Source: Calothrix sp. PCC 7716
GTDB taxonomy: Bacteria > Cyanobacteriota > Cyanobacteriia > Cyanobacteriales > Nostocaceae
Assembly: GCF_019977735.1 (NCBI RefSeq)
Contig: NZ_AP025018.1
Location: 1,550,001-1,614,000 of the forward strand
Length of the DNA: 64,000 nucleotides
Direction of reading: 5' to 3'
Of the stretch, positions 44,354 to 53,284 are shown one piece after another. Within the stretch, counting starts at the first letter, position 1, and each line of letters opens with the position of its first letter. Position numbers and translations under genes: made by a program. The notes under the pieces were generated by a model. It saw only the letters and a program-made list of their open reading frames with translations, searched no databases and was not told where the DNA came from.

Positions 44354-45202
44354 ATGAATAACGCTAAACTCGCTGCTAAATCAAACCAACAACAATCTTT
44401 AGTCCAAATCTCTGATAATGTAACCTTCGGCGCCGAAGAAATAATTATTATTGGTGGACCCTGTGCGGTAGAAAGTTACGAACAAATGGAAACCGTAGCA
44501 GAAAAACTCCATACTTCCCCTGTAAAAGCATTACGTGGTGGAGTTTACAAACCCCGCACATCTCCTTACGCATTTCAAGGTATGGGTGAAACTGGGTTGA
44601 AAGTACTAGCAGAAGTAAAAGACAAATATAATCTACCTGTAGTCACAGAAGTAATGGCGATTTCACAAATCGAAGTTATAGCTGCTCATGCTGATATGCT
44701 GCAAGTAGGCAGTCGCAACATGCAAAACTTCGATTTACTCAAAGAACTTGGACGTGCAGGTAAACCAATTTTACTTAAACGCGGTTTAGCTGCCACAATT
44801 GAAGAGTTTGTCATGGCAGCAGAATATATTTTAAGTCACGGCAATTCTGATGTAGTACTGTGCGAACGTGGTATTCGCAGTTTTGATAACTATACTCGTA
44901 ACGTATTAGACTTAGGCGCCGTAGCAGCACTCAAACAAATTACACATCTACCAGTTATCGTAGACCCATCACACGCTGCTGGTAGACGCGAACTAATAGC
45001 ACCATTATCACGTGCCGCAATTGCATGTGGCGCCGATGGATTAATAATAGAGTGTCATCCAGTTCCAGAAAAATCAGTTTCCGATGCACAACAAGCACTA
45101 TCTTTAGAAGAAATGATTGATTTAGTGTACACATTAGTACCAGTTGCCTTCTCTGTCGGACGCAAAATATCTAATAGAAAAGTGCTGAGTAGAAAGTGCT
45201 GA
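44354..45202 (+). CDS. aroF: 3-deoxy-7-phosphoheptulonate (DAHP) synthase, AroF/KDO8PS-like type
   Basis: Condenses phosphoenolpyruvate and erythrose 4-phosphate, the first step of the shikimate pathway to Phe, Tyr and Trp. The conserved motifs are IIGGPCAVES, KALRGGVYKPRTSPYAFQG, DMLQVGSRNMQNF, PILLKRGLAATIEEF, VVLCERGIRSFDNYTRNVLDL, LPVIVDPSHAAGRREL and GLIIECHPVPEKS. It lacks both the N-terminal ferredoxin-like and chorismate mutase regulatory domains. The ATG at 44354 is chosen; the frame is open upstream to 44156, but that extension would run through the terminator and is not protein-like. The last codons (KVLSRKC) come from a heptamer repeat array. Confidence 0.95.
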   Translation: MNNAKLAAKSNQQQSLVQISDNVTFGAEEIIIIGGPCAVESYEQMETVAEKLHTSPVKALRGGVYKPRTSPYAFQGMGETGLKVLAEVKDKYNLPVVTEVMAISQIEVIAAHADMLQVGSRNMQNFDLLKELGRAGKPILLKRGLAATIEEFVMAAEYILSHGNSDVVLCERGIRSFDNYTRNVLDLGAVAALKQITHLPVIVDPSHAAGRRELIAPLSRAAIACGADGLIIECHPVPEKSVSDAQQALSLEEMIDLVYTLVPVAFSVGRKISNRKVLSRKC

Positions 45203-45283
45203 GTGCTGAGTAGGAAAGAAAATTCTTTACTCAGCACTCAGCACTCAGCACTCAGCACTCAGCACTCAGCACTCAGCACTCAT
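45181..45283. repeat. Heptamer repeats, inverted pair, between convergent genes
   Basis: GTGCTGA units (45181-45211) overlap the aroF 3' end, and nine CAGCACT-type units (45229-45283) face them. The array ends just before the stop of the convergent gene at 45286. It is the longest array in the window. Confidence 0.92.
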
Positions 45284-45285
45284 TA

Positions 45286-45729
45286 CTAATTAGCTGCTTT
45301 TTCTAGTGCTGCGACTACATCATCTAAAGCTTTACCTGCTTCTTTGATGAAATTATCTGCTTCAGCATCAGATTCAGCATTGACCGCAGCTTGTACTGAT
45401 GCAAGCGCGCGGTTCATTGCTTGGGCGCCTTCTGGAACACCAGCTTGTTCTAATAAACTTGCTGTTTCTTCCATTGCTACTAATGCTGTGTCAAAATGCA
45501 GTTGCACTTGTTGTATACTTTTTGCTGTTTGGGTTGCAAGCATTGCGTTTGCTGCTCTTTCTAATGCATTGCCTGCTTTGTAGAGTGCTTCTTGGTCGAT
45601 GGCTTGCGCTAGTAGTGTTGAGGTTGGTGAAGATGGTGTTTTATTAACGTTGGTGCTTGCTGTTGCTGGAAATGTGGTGAGCATTAAACCTGCAACAACA
45701 ATGTTTGATAAAATAATTTGACGTAGCAT
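45286..45729 (-). CDS. Secreted helical hypothetical protein
   Basis: A 147-residue protein with a signal peptide (LSNIVVAGLMLTTFPATAS, cleavage about residue 25). The mature part is almost entirely helical and alanine-rich (ALYKAGNALERAANAMLATQ, VPEGAQAMNRALASVQAAVN, EAGKALDDVVAALEKAA), without cysteines. It may be periplasmic; I know no function. It is flanked by repeats on both sides. Confidence 0.68.
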   Translation of the reverse strand: MLRQIILSNIVVAGLMLTTFPATASTNVNKTPSSPTSTLLAQAIDQEALYKAGNALERAANAMLATQTAKSIQQVQLHFDTALVAMEETASLLEQAGVPEGAQAMNRALASVQAAVNAESDAEADNFIKEAGKALDDVVAALEKAAN

Positions 45730-45762
45730 TTTATGATTTTTTCCTATTTTTAAGATTGGAAA

Positions 45763-45881
45763 TCCCCCCCTAGCACCCCTTAATAAGGGGGAATAAGAGT
45801 GGTGTTTGAAGCTTTTTTTATGAAGGAAGAGGGAACAATATTATGATTTAAAGCCCCCCTTATTAAGGGGGGTTGGGGGGA
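45763..45881. repeat. Inverted pair of CCCCCCTTAATAAGGGGG elements
   Basis: Left arm 45763-45791 and right arm 45853-45881, inverted with respect to each other, with 61 bp between, upstream of the secreted helical protein. Same unit as at 37465 and 60622. The gene-free stretch from 45730 to 46082 also holds an ACGGGCAGGGATGCCC repeat (46023-46050). Confidence 0.85.
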
Positions 45882-46022
45882 TTAAATTTCAGTTATATTA
45901 CTTCTACAAACTGGCATAGCATTTGTGCTATCGTCAATCTGAAATATAAGTAAAATCAAAAATTTACACTTTTTATTTATTAAGTCGGTAAATATACTTT
46001 GTTTGTAAAAAATATAGATAAG

Positions 46023-46050
46023 GAACGGGCAGGGATGCCCATTCCACAAG
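46023..46050. repeat. ACGGGCAGGGATGCCC repeat
   Basis: A dispersed hairpin repeat with CCACAAGATG following. The nearly identical copy at 53200-53226 shares also the tail AAGATG-TATAAGAT, 20 bases beyond the hairpin. Confidence 0.75.
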
Positions 46051-46082
46051 ATGCTTTATAAGATGTATTACAGGACTTTGAT

Positions 46083-46775
46083 TTATTGGGTGATTTTACG
46101 GAATTCATATGATTCACCTTTGGCGCCCCAAACTTGTTTGCCGTTGGCATCAAAGCCTCTATCCCAGGTATTCATTCCTGTTTTACTTAATACAACTGTG
46201 TTAGTGATTTTTACGGCGCCTCGAAAGTTAGCGGGGCAACCTTCATTTGGTGTTACACCAATATAGTTTTCTCCTGAACGTGTAAGATAAACGCTGCAAA
46301 CTGGTTTACCAAGGTCAGTTGATGTAACTACTCGTTCAGAAACTGGTTTGTTGCAGAGGTTAATAACAGATTGTACATTAGCTGGTTTGTAAGATAATGA
46401 CCGCACGGTTCGACCGTTATTTACCGAAGATATTTCTAGAAAGCGTTGCCGATAAGGTTTGTTCAGTTCGCTTGATAACGCTTGCTCTTGATATAGAAAT
46501 ATTGGATTATTAGATTTATTGGTTGCTTGAGCATTCTCATTTAGACTAATACGGCAAGCAGTCATCCTGACATTTGCAGCTTTAGGATTTACGCGCGCTC
46601 GTGCCGAAGTATCCATTATCCCTTCCAAGCGCTGTGCAACTTCTTCTACCTGCTGCTGACTTGGCACAGCTTTATCTTGGGCTACAGCAACCAGAGTATA
46701 ATTACTCAGTAGAGAGGCGCCGAGTAACACAATACCCAAACCGCAATTTTGGAAAATTTTTGTAACAGTCTTCAT
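46083..46775 (-). CDS. CpcT/CpeT-family protein with an export signal
   Basis: The chromophore-lyase family CpcT/CpeT attaches phycobilins to phycobiliproteins. The match is clear in the second half: NLCNKPVSERVVTSTDLGKP, CSVYLTRSGENYIGVTPNEG, CPANFRGAVKITNTVVLS and MNTWDRGFDANGKQVWGAKG, ending YEFRKI. The N-terminus has a typical signal peptide (LGIVLLGASLLSNYTLVAVAQ), which would send it to the periplasm, away from phycobilisomes. It is therefore probably a family member with another role and should not be called a phycobilin lyase without evidence. No phycobiliprotein gene is nearby. Confidence 0.82.
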   Translation of the reverse strand: MKTVTKIFQNCGLGIVLLGASLLSNYTLVAVAQDKAVPSQQQVEEVAQRLEGIMDTSARARVNPKAANVRMTACRISLNENAQATNKSNNPIFLYQEQALSSELNKPYRQRFLEISSVNNGRTVRSLSYKPANVQSVINLCNKPVSERVVTSTDLGKPVCSVYLTRSGENYIGVTPNEGCPANFRGAVKITNTVVLSKTGMNTWDRGFDANGKQVWGAKGESYEFRKITQ

Positions 46776-47026
46776 CGGTAATACTTATGTAAAAATATGG
46801 AATTAATACAACTATTCTAAATCAAGATTACAGAAGCATCTCAAACGTCTAAAAATATGTCATCTCATGTGGCGCCGTAACAGTCACGACATTTCTTAAC
46901 AAACGGTACCAATCTTCAAAAATCTATACAATTTTTTGTTTGTTTAAATTAATAATAGTTAACTGAGAAAAAATAGTTATTTTGTGCTATTGTTAGCCCT
47001 AGGATTAAAATAAAAAATCATGAGTC

Positions 47027-47629
47027 ATGATTATCGCTGGTGAATACTCATTTAATGGTGGTAAAGAGTATATAAAAAACCACTATTCGCATCTACTTAC
47101 AGAAATACGCGAAGTTATTGCAGCAGTAAATGCTAGCCAATATAAAAATAAACAAAGTGAACGAGCTAGTCTATCATCACTTAACCAAGCATTTAAAAAC
47201 GAATTTAAAGCACGTAGTTGGGTAAATCGTCGTGTTCGCTGCGAGTATCCCACACAATTTTATAAACCTGAGTACCAAACCCGCGTTAAGATGGATGGTT
47301 CTTTCAGAGATATGGATTTCGTGAAAGAAAAGCTTGGTATTGAAGTACAGTTTGGCAAAGACTCCTTTATGGTATGTAACGTTTGTGCCAAAATGACAAT
47401 TTTTAAAAATTTAGGACATATTGATGCTGGAATTGAAATTGTACCAGTGAAAAAACTTGTTAGTTCTATGTCTACAGGTGTTTCGTTTTTTGAACAATTC
47501 ATTTGGGATTTAGAGCAACGAGGTGTTTCAAATATAGATATACCTGTATTAATTATTGGGATTGATGATGAATATGGTGGAGAAATTCTTGCAACACCTG
47601 AAGAAGTAGTGGAGTTACAAGAAGATTAG
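47027..47629 (+). CDS. BglII/BstYI-family type II restriction endonuclease
   Basis: A 200-residue restriction endonuclease. The central MDFVKEKLGIEVQFGKDSFM (catalytic D...ExQ, the variant of PD-(D/E)xK used by BglII and BstYI) is followed by NVCAKMTIFKNLGHIDAGIE, VPVKKLVSSMSTGVSFFEQF and a C-terminal LIIGIDDEYGG. The reference enzymes cut AGATCT and RGATCY. No methyltransferase gene is next to it or elsewhere in the window, so it is solitary unless protection comes from a distant enzyme. GATC is strikingly rare in this DNA. Confidence 0.86.
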   Translation: MIIAGEYSFNGGKEYIKNHYSHLLTEIREVIAAVNASQYKNKQSERASLSSLNQAFKNEFKARSWVNRRVRCEYPTQFYKPEYQTRVKMDGSFRDMDFVKEKLGIEVQFGKDSFMVCNVCAKMTIFKNLGHIDAGIEIVPVKKLVSSMSTGVSFFEQFIWDLEQRGVSNIDIPVLIIGIDDEYGGEILATPEEVVELQED

Positions 47630-47636
47630 CTGAAAT

Positions 47637-49643
47637 TTAAAAAGGAATATGCCATATTTTTAGATTATTTCCTGCGCTACCACCACTAGCAATACTTTGC
47701 CCATCTGGACTAACGACGATAGAATAAATAAAGCCGGAGTCTTTTTTTAAAGTACGAAGTTTTTTTCCAGTAACTGGATTCCATAGTTTGATAGTGTTGT
47801 CATTACTACCACTAATTAAAATTTCATCGATGTTTAAAGGTTGATTATATTTAGCACCAGATGCGAAGGTAACAGAATTAACTTTTTCGGTATGTCCTTC
47901 TATGGTACGGATTACTTCTCCTGTTACCAAGTTCCATAGTTTAATAGTTTTATCTTTACTACTGCTTGCTAACATAACACCTCTTGCATCAAAGGCAATG
48001 GAGAGGACAATATCTGAATGTCCTTTTAGTGTGCGGATTTCTTGACCGTTTACTAAATTCCATAATTTGATAGTTTTATCCCAACTACCACTAGCTAGTG
48101 TTGCACCATCGGGACTAAAAATAATGTTATCGACTGCTTGAGAATGTCCTTCTAGTGTGCGAATTTCTTTTGCGCTTGCTACATCCCATATTTTGATAGT
48201 TTTGTCTAAGCTGCTACTAGCTAGCTGTTTGCCATTAGGACTAAAAGCTATGGAGCTAACACCTTGTGTATGTCCTTTGAATGTGTTGATTAAATTTCCT
48301 GTTGCCACATCCCACAGTTTTATGGTTTTATCGGCGCCGGAACTTGCTAGTATTTTAGAGTTAGGACTAAAAGCTATAGACCAAATCCAATTGCTATGTC
48401 CTGTAAAGGTGCGAATTTCTTGCCCTGTGGCTGAATTCCATAATTTTATCGTTTTATCATCACTCGCACTCGCTAGTATTTTACCATCAGGAGCAAATGC
48501 CACAGAATTTACATCGCTTGAATGTCCACTTAAAGTTTTAGGCGCCAATTTGAATCTGTTTTCTTCCTGATCTTGATTCGGTTGAATATTTTGAGATTGT
48601 TTAGAAGAATACCAACCAATGCCTAAAGTTAACAAAGTTATTATACTAAACAACAGTAGTTGATTCTTGAGTAGGTTATCTAATTGAGTTCGCTGTGTTA
48701 ACTTGGTTTGGAGAGGTTCATTAATCGAGGTGTGGTTGAAAGTGTTGTGTGTTAAGTGTGCGTAAGCTTCTGAGGCAGATTGGTAGCGTTTTTGAATGTC
48801 AGCTATTAACAGCTTGTCTAAAAAGTTACCTAATTCCTGGCTTGGTAATACGCTCTTTACTTTAATATGGCGCCGCCAGTCGTTAGTCCAGCTAAAACCG
48901 TGTTCCATCCATAATTTAGATGGAGAAATGCCTGTTAGCAGGTAAAAGCAAGTTACACCTAAACTATATAAATCACTTGCTGGGTAAGTTTGCCCATGTT
49001 GTAATTGTTCAGGTGCGCTATAACCATGTGACCCAATAGCTGTACCAACTTTAGTCTGTACTGTTTCACTTAGCTGCTTCGAGGCACCAAAATCTATTAG
49101 CACAAATTTACCATCACTCGAACGGCGAATAATATTTTGTAATTTAATATCTCGGTGAATTACCCCACGCTCGTGAATATACTTTAATACAGGTAATAAA
49201 TCTAACAACAGTTCTTGAACTTTACTTTCTCTGTAAATTCCTTGTAGCTGTAGTTCTTTGAGCAAATTTAGCCCATCAATATATTGTTGCACCAAGTATA
49301 AATAATTGTCTTGCTCAAAGTAAGCGTATAGCGAAGGTATTTGTGGATGTTCTCCCAACTGCTGTAGTTGGTTCGCTTCTTGTTTAAATAGCTCAATTGC
49401 TTTCTTGATAACCATTGGCTCTTGAGTTTTCGGTGCCAACTGCTTAACAACACACTTCTCATCTAACTTATCTACGTCGGAAGCTAGATAAGTTTTGCCA
49501 AAACCTCCCTCGTTAGATAGAACTTTAATAATACGATAATGACCTCTAAGTAGAGGTATCAAAGGTGTACCGCATTCGTGACAATGACTGGCAGAGTCAG
49601 GGTTCAAAGGATTTGAGCAGTCGGGATTTAGGCAACAGAGCAT
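47637..49643 (-). CDS. Zinc-ribbon Ser/Thr protein kinase with WD40 propeller
   Basis: A 668-residue eukaryotic-type kinase. It begins with a zinc ribbon (CLNPDCSNPLNPDSASHC, then HECGTPL). The kinase domain (about 35-290) has the glycine loop NEGGFGKTYLA, the lysine in CVVKQLAP, the catalytic loop VIHRDIKLQNII, DFGAS and the APEQL segment. One membrane helix follows (about 330-346). Seven WD40 repeats (about 375-668) each read as GHS...V.S.AF.P.G..LAS.S.D.TIKLW, which would place the propeller outside the cytoplasm. The family is common in filamentous cyanobacteria. The ribbon resembles that of the PP2C phosphatase at 9207. Its 3' end lies 8 bp from the restriction gene. Confidence 0.94.
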   Translation of the reverse strand: MLCCLNPDCSNPLNPDSASHCHECGTPLIPLLRGHYRIIKVLSNEGGFGKTYLASDVDKLDEKCVVKQLAPKTQEPMVIKKAIELFKQEANQLQQLGEHPQIPSLYAYFEQDNYLYLVQQYIDGLNLLKELQLQGIYRESKVQELLLDLLPVLKYIHERGVIHRDIKLQNIIRRSSDGKFVLIDFGASKQLSETVQTKVGTAIGSHGYSAPEQLQHGQTYPASDLYSLGVTCFYLLTGISPSKLWMEHGFSWTNDWRRHIKVKSVLPSQELGNFLDKLLIADIQKRYQSASEAYAHLTHNTFNHTSINEPLQTKLTQRTQLDNLLKNQLLLFSIITLLTLGIGWYSSKQSQNIQPNQDQEENRFKLAPKTLSGHSSDVNSVAFAPDGKILASASDDKTIKLWNSATGQEIRTFTGHSNWIWSIAFSPNSKILASSGADKTIKLWDVATGNLINTFKGHTQGVSSIAFSPNGKQLASSSLDKTIKIWDVASAKEIRTLEGHSQAVDNIIFSPDGATLASGSWDKTIKLWNLVNGQEIRTLKGHSDIVLSIAFDARGVMLASSSKDKTIKLWNLVTGEVIRTIEGHTEKVNSVTFASGAKYNQPLNIDEILISGSNDNTIKLWNPVTGKKLRTLKKDSGFIYSIVVSPDGQSIASGGSAGNNLKIWHIPF

Positions 49644-49884
49644 ACTGGTATTCGTGTCCAGCTTAAGTTATTATTGAGCCACACCTTACTAATTTAACAA
49701 CCGGATTTTACTTAAACAATATTTTCTAAATTCTTGTTAATTTTATAGCTAGAATCGCTATATAACACCTATACTTAAGTAATTAATTTCAAAATAATTA
49801 TGATTATGCTGTAATTCTTACCACAATTAATTTCATAAATGTAATTTTATCATCAAAATTTTAAAATCAACCGTGAGGAGTAGA

Positions 49885-51420
49885 ATGATGGCAAACAATA
49901 AGAATAAATATTATCCAAAAAATAATCAAGAAAAAATCAAGCTAATTTTAGCCAGTTGCGTAAGCAGCACTGTATTAGTATTAAATAATGGCTTATCTCT
50001 CGCAGCATCAGCAAAGTCTTTGACCGTAAATTCAGAAAGCCCAAATTTCCGAAGTATAAATTATCTGAACACAAACTCTTCAAATCAAACAAATTCTAAT
50101 TCAAAACAGTTTTTACTGGCGAAACCACCAGATGAGAGACAACCAGAAGCAGTAGAACAAGGTATTGAAAAAATTCCAACATCTGAAATACCGCAACAAC
50201 GAGAACCCAAACAGCCAATAAAATCTCCTTTACCTCCTACCCCATCACCCGTAACTCCTACACCCGAACCAACTCCAACACAACCAAACGTAACTCCTAC
50301 TACAACTGCAACACCTGAACCATCTCCAACTCCAACACAAACGGCGCCGACTCCACAACCAAATGTAACCCCTACAAAACCACCAACACAAACGGCGCCA
50401 CAACCTAAACCTCAACCAGTACAACGTCGTCAAACACCGCAACCAAATGTAACTCCTACAACACCACCAATACAAACGGCGCCACAACCTAAACCTCAAC
50501 CAGTACAGCGTCGTCAAACACCGCAACCAAATGTAACTCCCACGACACCGAGACAAACGGCGCCACAACCTCAACCAGTACAAAGGCGTCAATCTACACC
50601 TGTACCTCAACGAATAGAATCAATACCTTCTGAAAATATTGAATTTAATCAAATACCTCAAAGACAGAGAAATCAGCAGCAAAGAAAAAAATCACCTGTT
50701 TCTTCGTCTGGTAATTATAAAAATATTAACTTTGTAGATGTAGAAATTGGAGTTTTAAAAAGAGGTGATTTCCAGTCACAAGGCAGATATTTTCATTTCT
50801 ACGAATTCGAGGGTACAGAAAATCAACTTATTGAAGTTAGGTTAACTGGGAGTATAGATAAGCGTCGTTCTAATAATTTGAGCCTAGACCCTTTTATGTT
50901 TTTACTAGACTCAAATAATCAAGTTATTTTAACTAGAGGTAGCAACGAATTAAGTAATGGACAAGCTAGCGGAAGGGTTAAGAGTGCATTTGCATTCGTT
51001 CGACTTCCTGCTACAGGTAAATATACCATTGCAGTAACTAGTCGTAACCCACGAGATAGCGGTCGCTATAGTTTGGCTTTACGGAACGATAGAGCTAGTT
51101 ATGCTTTAGATAAATCTGGTGTGCTGACTGCGCGAAGTTCTACTATTAGAAGAAATGGTAGTCCTTATAGTGTTTCTAAGTTTCAAGGTAGAAGAGACCA
51201 GCTTGTAAGTATACGTGCTGATAGTGTTTTTGAAGATTTTTCTCCTTATGTTGTGCTTTTAAACTCTAGAGGGGAGGTTGTTGCTAGGGATAATGATAAG
51301 GATGGTAGATACAGTGCTTTAATTGACAGGGTTAGGTTGCCTCAAGATGATACTTATTATGTGGTAGTTATTTCTGCTATTGCGCGCGAGAGGGGAACAT
51401 ATAGATTAACTGTTTTTTAA
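49885..51420 (+). CDS. Secreted Pro-rich protein with two PPC-like domains
   Basis: A protein of about 511 residues with a signal sequence (LILASCVSSTVLVLNNGLSL). A low-complexity region (about 80-265) is rich in Pro, Thr and Gln and contains near-identical blocks QPKPQPVQRRQTPQPNVTPT; each block's DNA carries one GGCGCC. Two pre-peptidase-C-terminal-like beta domains follow: one with YFHFYEFEGTENQLIEVRLT and GKYTIAVTSRNP..SGRYSL, one with SKFQGRRDQLVSIRAD and DDTYYVVVISAIARERGTYR. It is probably cell-surface associated; no enzyme domain is present. GGAG precedes ATGATG at 49885, so I prefer that start over the GTG at 49873. Confidence 0.75.
   Translation: MMANNKNKYYPKNNQEKIKLILASCVSSTVLVLNNGLSLAASAKSLTVNSESPNFRSINYLNTNSSNQTNSNSKQFLLAKPPDERQPEAVEQGIEKIPTSEIPQQREPKQPIKSPLPPTPSPVTPTPEPTPTQPNVTPTTTATPEPSPTPTQTAPTPQPNVTPTKPPTQTAPQPKPQPVQRRQTPQPNVTPTTPPIQTAPQPKPQPVQRRQTPQPNVTPTTPRQTAPQPQPVQRRQSTPVPQRIESIPSENIEFNQIPQRQRNQQQRKKSPVSSSGNYKNINFVDVEIGVLKRGDFQSQGRYFHFYEFEGTENQLIEVRLTGSIDKRRSNNLSLDPFMFLLDSNNQVILTRGSNELSNGQASGRVKSAFAFVRLPATGKYTIAVTSRNPRDSGRYSLALRNDRASYALDKSGVLTARSSTIRRNGSPYSVSKFQGRRDQLVSIRADSVFEDFSPYVVLLNSRGEVVARDNDKDGRYSALIDRVRLPQDDTYYVVVISAIARERGTYRLTVF
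50340..50590 (+). repeat. In-gene tandem repeat of Pro/Gln/Thr codons
   Basis: Three to four imperfect copies of a unit of about 83 bp encode the TAPQPKPQPVQRRQTPQPNV blocks of the surface protein. GGCGCC sits at the same place of each copy (near 50343, 50395, 50478, 50560). Confidence 0.8.
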
Positions 51421-51555
51421 TTATGGTGTTGGTGTTGGGTTCCGTTCCACAAAGCCAACCTACATATTACTATGCAGCCTGGTTTTCAGGTGAAACCAGG
51501 CTTACTGAAATATTAGACGAAAGCATTCCTCCATGACCTACAAGTATTGGCAATT

Positions 51556-51771
51556 TTAAACTTTCACTGGTTTTAGAAATATCCACGCAACAAAGAAAGT
51601 TGCTGCTGTAAATAACTGCGTCAAGTCTAATGCAGATAAATACCCATCGGAAAATGAAGCAATGCTTCTATCGGTTATGCCGAATACCCAAGACGATACA
51701 CCAAAAAGCCATATCCCATTCTTAAGGTTTCCTACAAATTCATTCGAGTCGCTCGATTGCTGATTATTCAT
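51556..51771 (-). CDS. Small membrane protein
   Basis: A 71-residue protein with a polar N-terminus and two hydrophobic segments (GIWLFGVSSWVFGI and LFTAATFFVAWIFL). The family is unknown to me. It is judged real because the frame, start and hydrophobicity pattern are coherent, but the evidence is limited. Confidence 0.45.
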   Translation of the reverse strand: MNNQQSSDSNEFVGNLKNGIWLFGVSSWVFGITDRSIASFSDGYLSALDLTQLFTAATFFVAWIFLKPVKV

Positions 51772-52248
51772 AATTTCCTATTTTTTCGTATAAATTGGCA
51801 AAATCGCACTATTCTGACTCAATTGATAAAATTAATCTCCTTAACATAAATCAATATGTTTGTTGCCAAGTATGTATATATATTAATAAATATTTTACTT
51901 ACTTGACATCACTACCCCCAGGTACATGTGGTTTTTTCTTTGGCTATGCCTTTGGATAGTTTGTTGCTAGCTCAAATAGGCGCCAAAGCAATTTATCTAG
52001 GCTGCATAAGGCTTTTGACCTTTAACACCAAGCTAAAACTCACAATCGGAGTCATTTGTATACTGCACCCAGGTAGCACTTTTTTGATGCCATTGTAATC
52101 ACCAGTATTCTGAATTGGTGTTACCAATGTAACAATTTACGTAACAAATCTTAAGAAACCCGGTTTCTATGTCTTTAGATACTGATTGTGCGGCGCCTGA
52201 GTTTGTAAAAGTAGAATATAAGGCGCAACTCAATCACAGAAACCGATT
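51772..52248. other. Intergenic region upstream of uvsE
   Basis: About 480 bp without a supported gene. It carries two GGCGCC sites and a single AGAAACCCGGTTTCT repeat (near 52153). GTAAC occurs twice near 52130. The promoter of uvsE should lie here, but I see no certain boxes. Confidence 0.5.
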
Positions 52249-53190
52249 ATGACTGCAACTCAAATCACAATTCCGAGACAGGAGGCAAGACGTAAGGATA
52301 TTACGCCACAACTAGGATTAGTTTGTATTACGTTCTCCAAAGATGTACGTTTTAAGACAATTACGCGCACACGGTATTTACAGTTAACAGAGAATTTAAA
52401 AGCACGTACTCTTGAAGAGCTTTATCGTGAGAACTTAAGGCGCCTGCATATTGCATTAGAGTATTGTCATAAGCGTGGAATAAAACTTTACCGTATGTCT
52501 TCAGGGTTATTCCCACTTAGTGACTGGGAAGATAATATTGGCGCCACTGTTTTAGAGAATATGGGCGCCGATTTAGCACGGGTTGGGCAAAAAGCTACAA
52601 AATTGGGTGTAAGAGTCGTGTTGCATCCCGACCAATTTGTTGTGTTAAGCTCAGATTCACCGTTAATTGTTGAATCAAGTATTAAAATCTTAACAGGACA
52701 CGCACGCACTTTTGATTTGATGGGTTTACCGCAGTCACCTTGGGCATTAATGAATATTCATGGTGGAAAATCACAGCGTACAGATAATTTAGTTAGTGTA
52801 GTTTCGCAGCTACCTGACAATATAAAAAATAGATTGACGTTTGAAAACGACGAACACGCTTATAGCAGCAGTGAGATATTAGAAGTGTGTCAACGTACTG
52901 GTGTACCAATGGTATTTGACGCGCACCACCATGTATGTCATGAAAATTTAGATTCGTATGATGAGCCTAGTGTTGCAGAAATGTTTTATGCTGCGCGTGG
53001 AACTTGGGAAAATCCAGATTGGCAATTAGTACATATTTCTAATGGAGAAGAAGCGTTTAAAGATAGAAAGCATAGTGATTTAATTAATTCTATGCCTGAA
53101 GTGTACCGAGAGGCGCCTTGGATTGAAGTTGAAGCTAAACACAAAGAAGACGCTATCGCTAATTTGCGGGATTGGTGGATTGATGCATAA
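52249..53190 (+). CDS. uvsE: UV DNA damage endonuclease
   Basis: Cuts 5' to UV photoproducts (pyrimidine dimers, 6-4 products), starting an alternative excision repair route. It is a TIM-barrel enzyme of the UVDE family: PQLGLVCITFSKDVRFKTIT, NLRRLHIALEYCHKRGIKLY, YRMSSGLFPLSDWED, VVLHPDQFVVLSSD, NIHGGKSQR, LTFENDEHAYSSSEILEVC, VFDAHHHVCHE and IEVEAKHKEDAI. The His/Glu/Asp metal ligands of the family are all present. The 313-residue length is normal. It is followed by an ACGGGCAGGGATGCCC repeat. Confidence 0.95.
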   Translation: MTATQITIPRQEARRKDITPQLGLVCITFSKDVRFKTITRTRYLQLTENLKARTLEELYRENLRRLHIALEYCHKRGIKLYRMSSGLFPLSDWEDNIGATVLENMGADLARVGQKATKLGVRVVLHPDQFVVLSSDSPLIVESSIKILTGHARTFDLMGLPQSPWALMNIHGGKSQRTDNLVSVVSQLPDNIKNRLTFENDEHAYSSSEILEVCQRTGVPMVFDAHHHVCHENLDSYDEPSVAEMFYAARGTWENPDWQLVHISNGEEAFKDRKHSDLINSMPEVYREAPWIEVEAKHKEDAIANLRDWWIDA

Positions 53191-53199
53191 TAATAATAA

Positions 53200-53226
53200 A
53201 CGGGCAGGGATGCCCGTTCCACAAGA
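53200..53226. repeat. ACGGGCAGGGATGCCCGT repeat
   Basis: A perfect short hairpin with the CCACAAGATG tail, in the gap between the convergent uvsE and MFS genes. Confidence 0.75.
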
Positions 53227-53284
53227 TGATGTATAAGATATACAAGATAAATAATTTGATTTTTTGGAGTGTTGGTTTAACATG

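Noticed and set aside
46083-46775. Phycobilisome assembly gene
   Set aside because: The export signal and the lack of phycobiliprotein neighbours argue against it, although the CpcT/CpeT fold is clear.
51924-51968. Short frame MWFFLWLCLWIVCC as a second aromatic leader peptide
   Set aside because: It has no terminator or alternative stem after it, and the next gene (uvsE) is not an amino-acid gene, so the aromatic run is probably chance.
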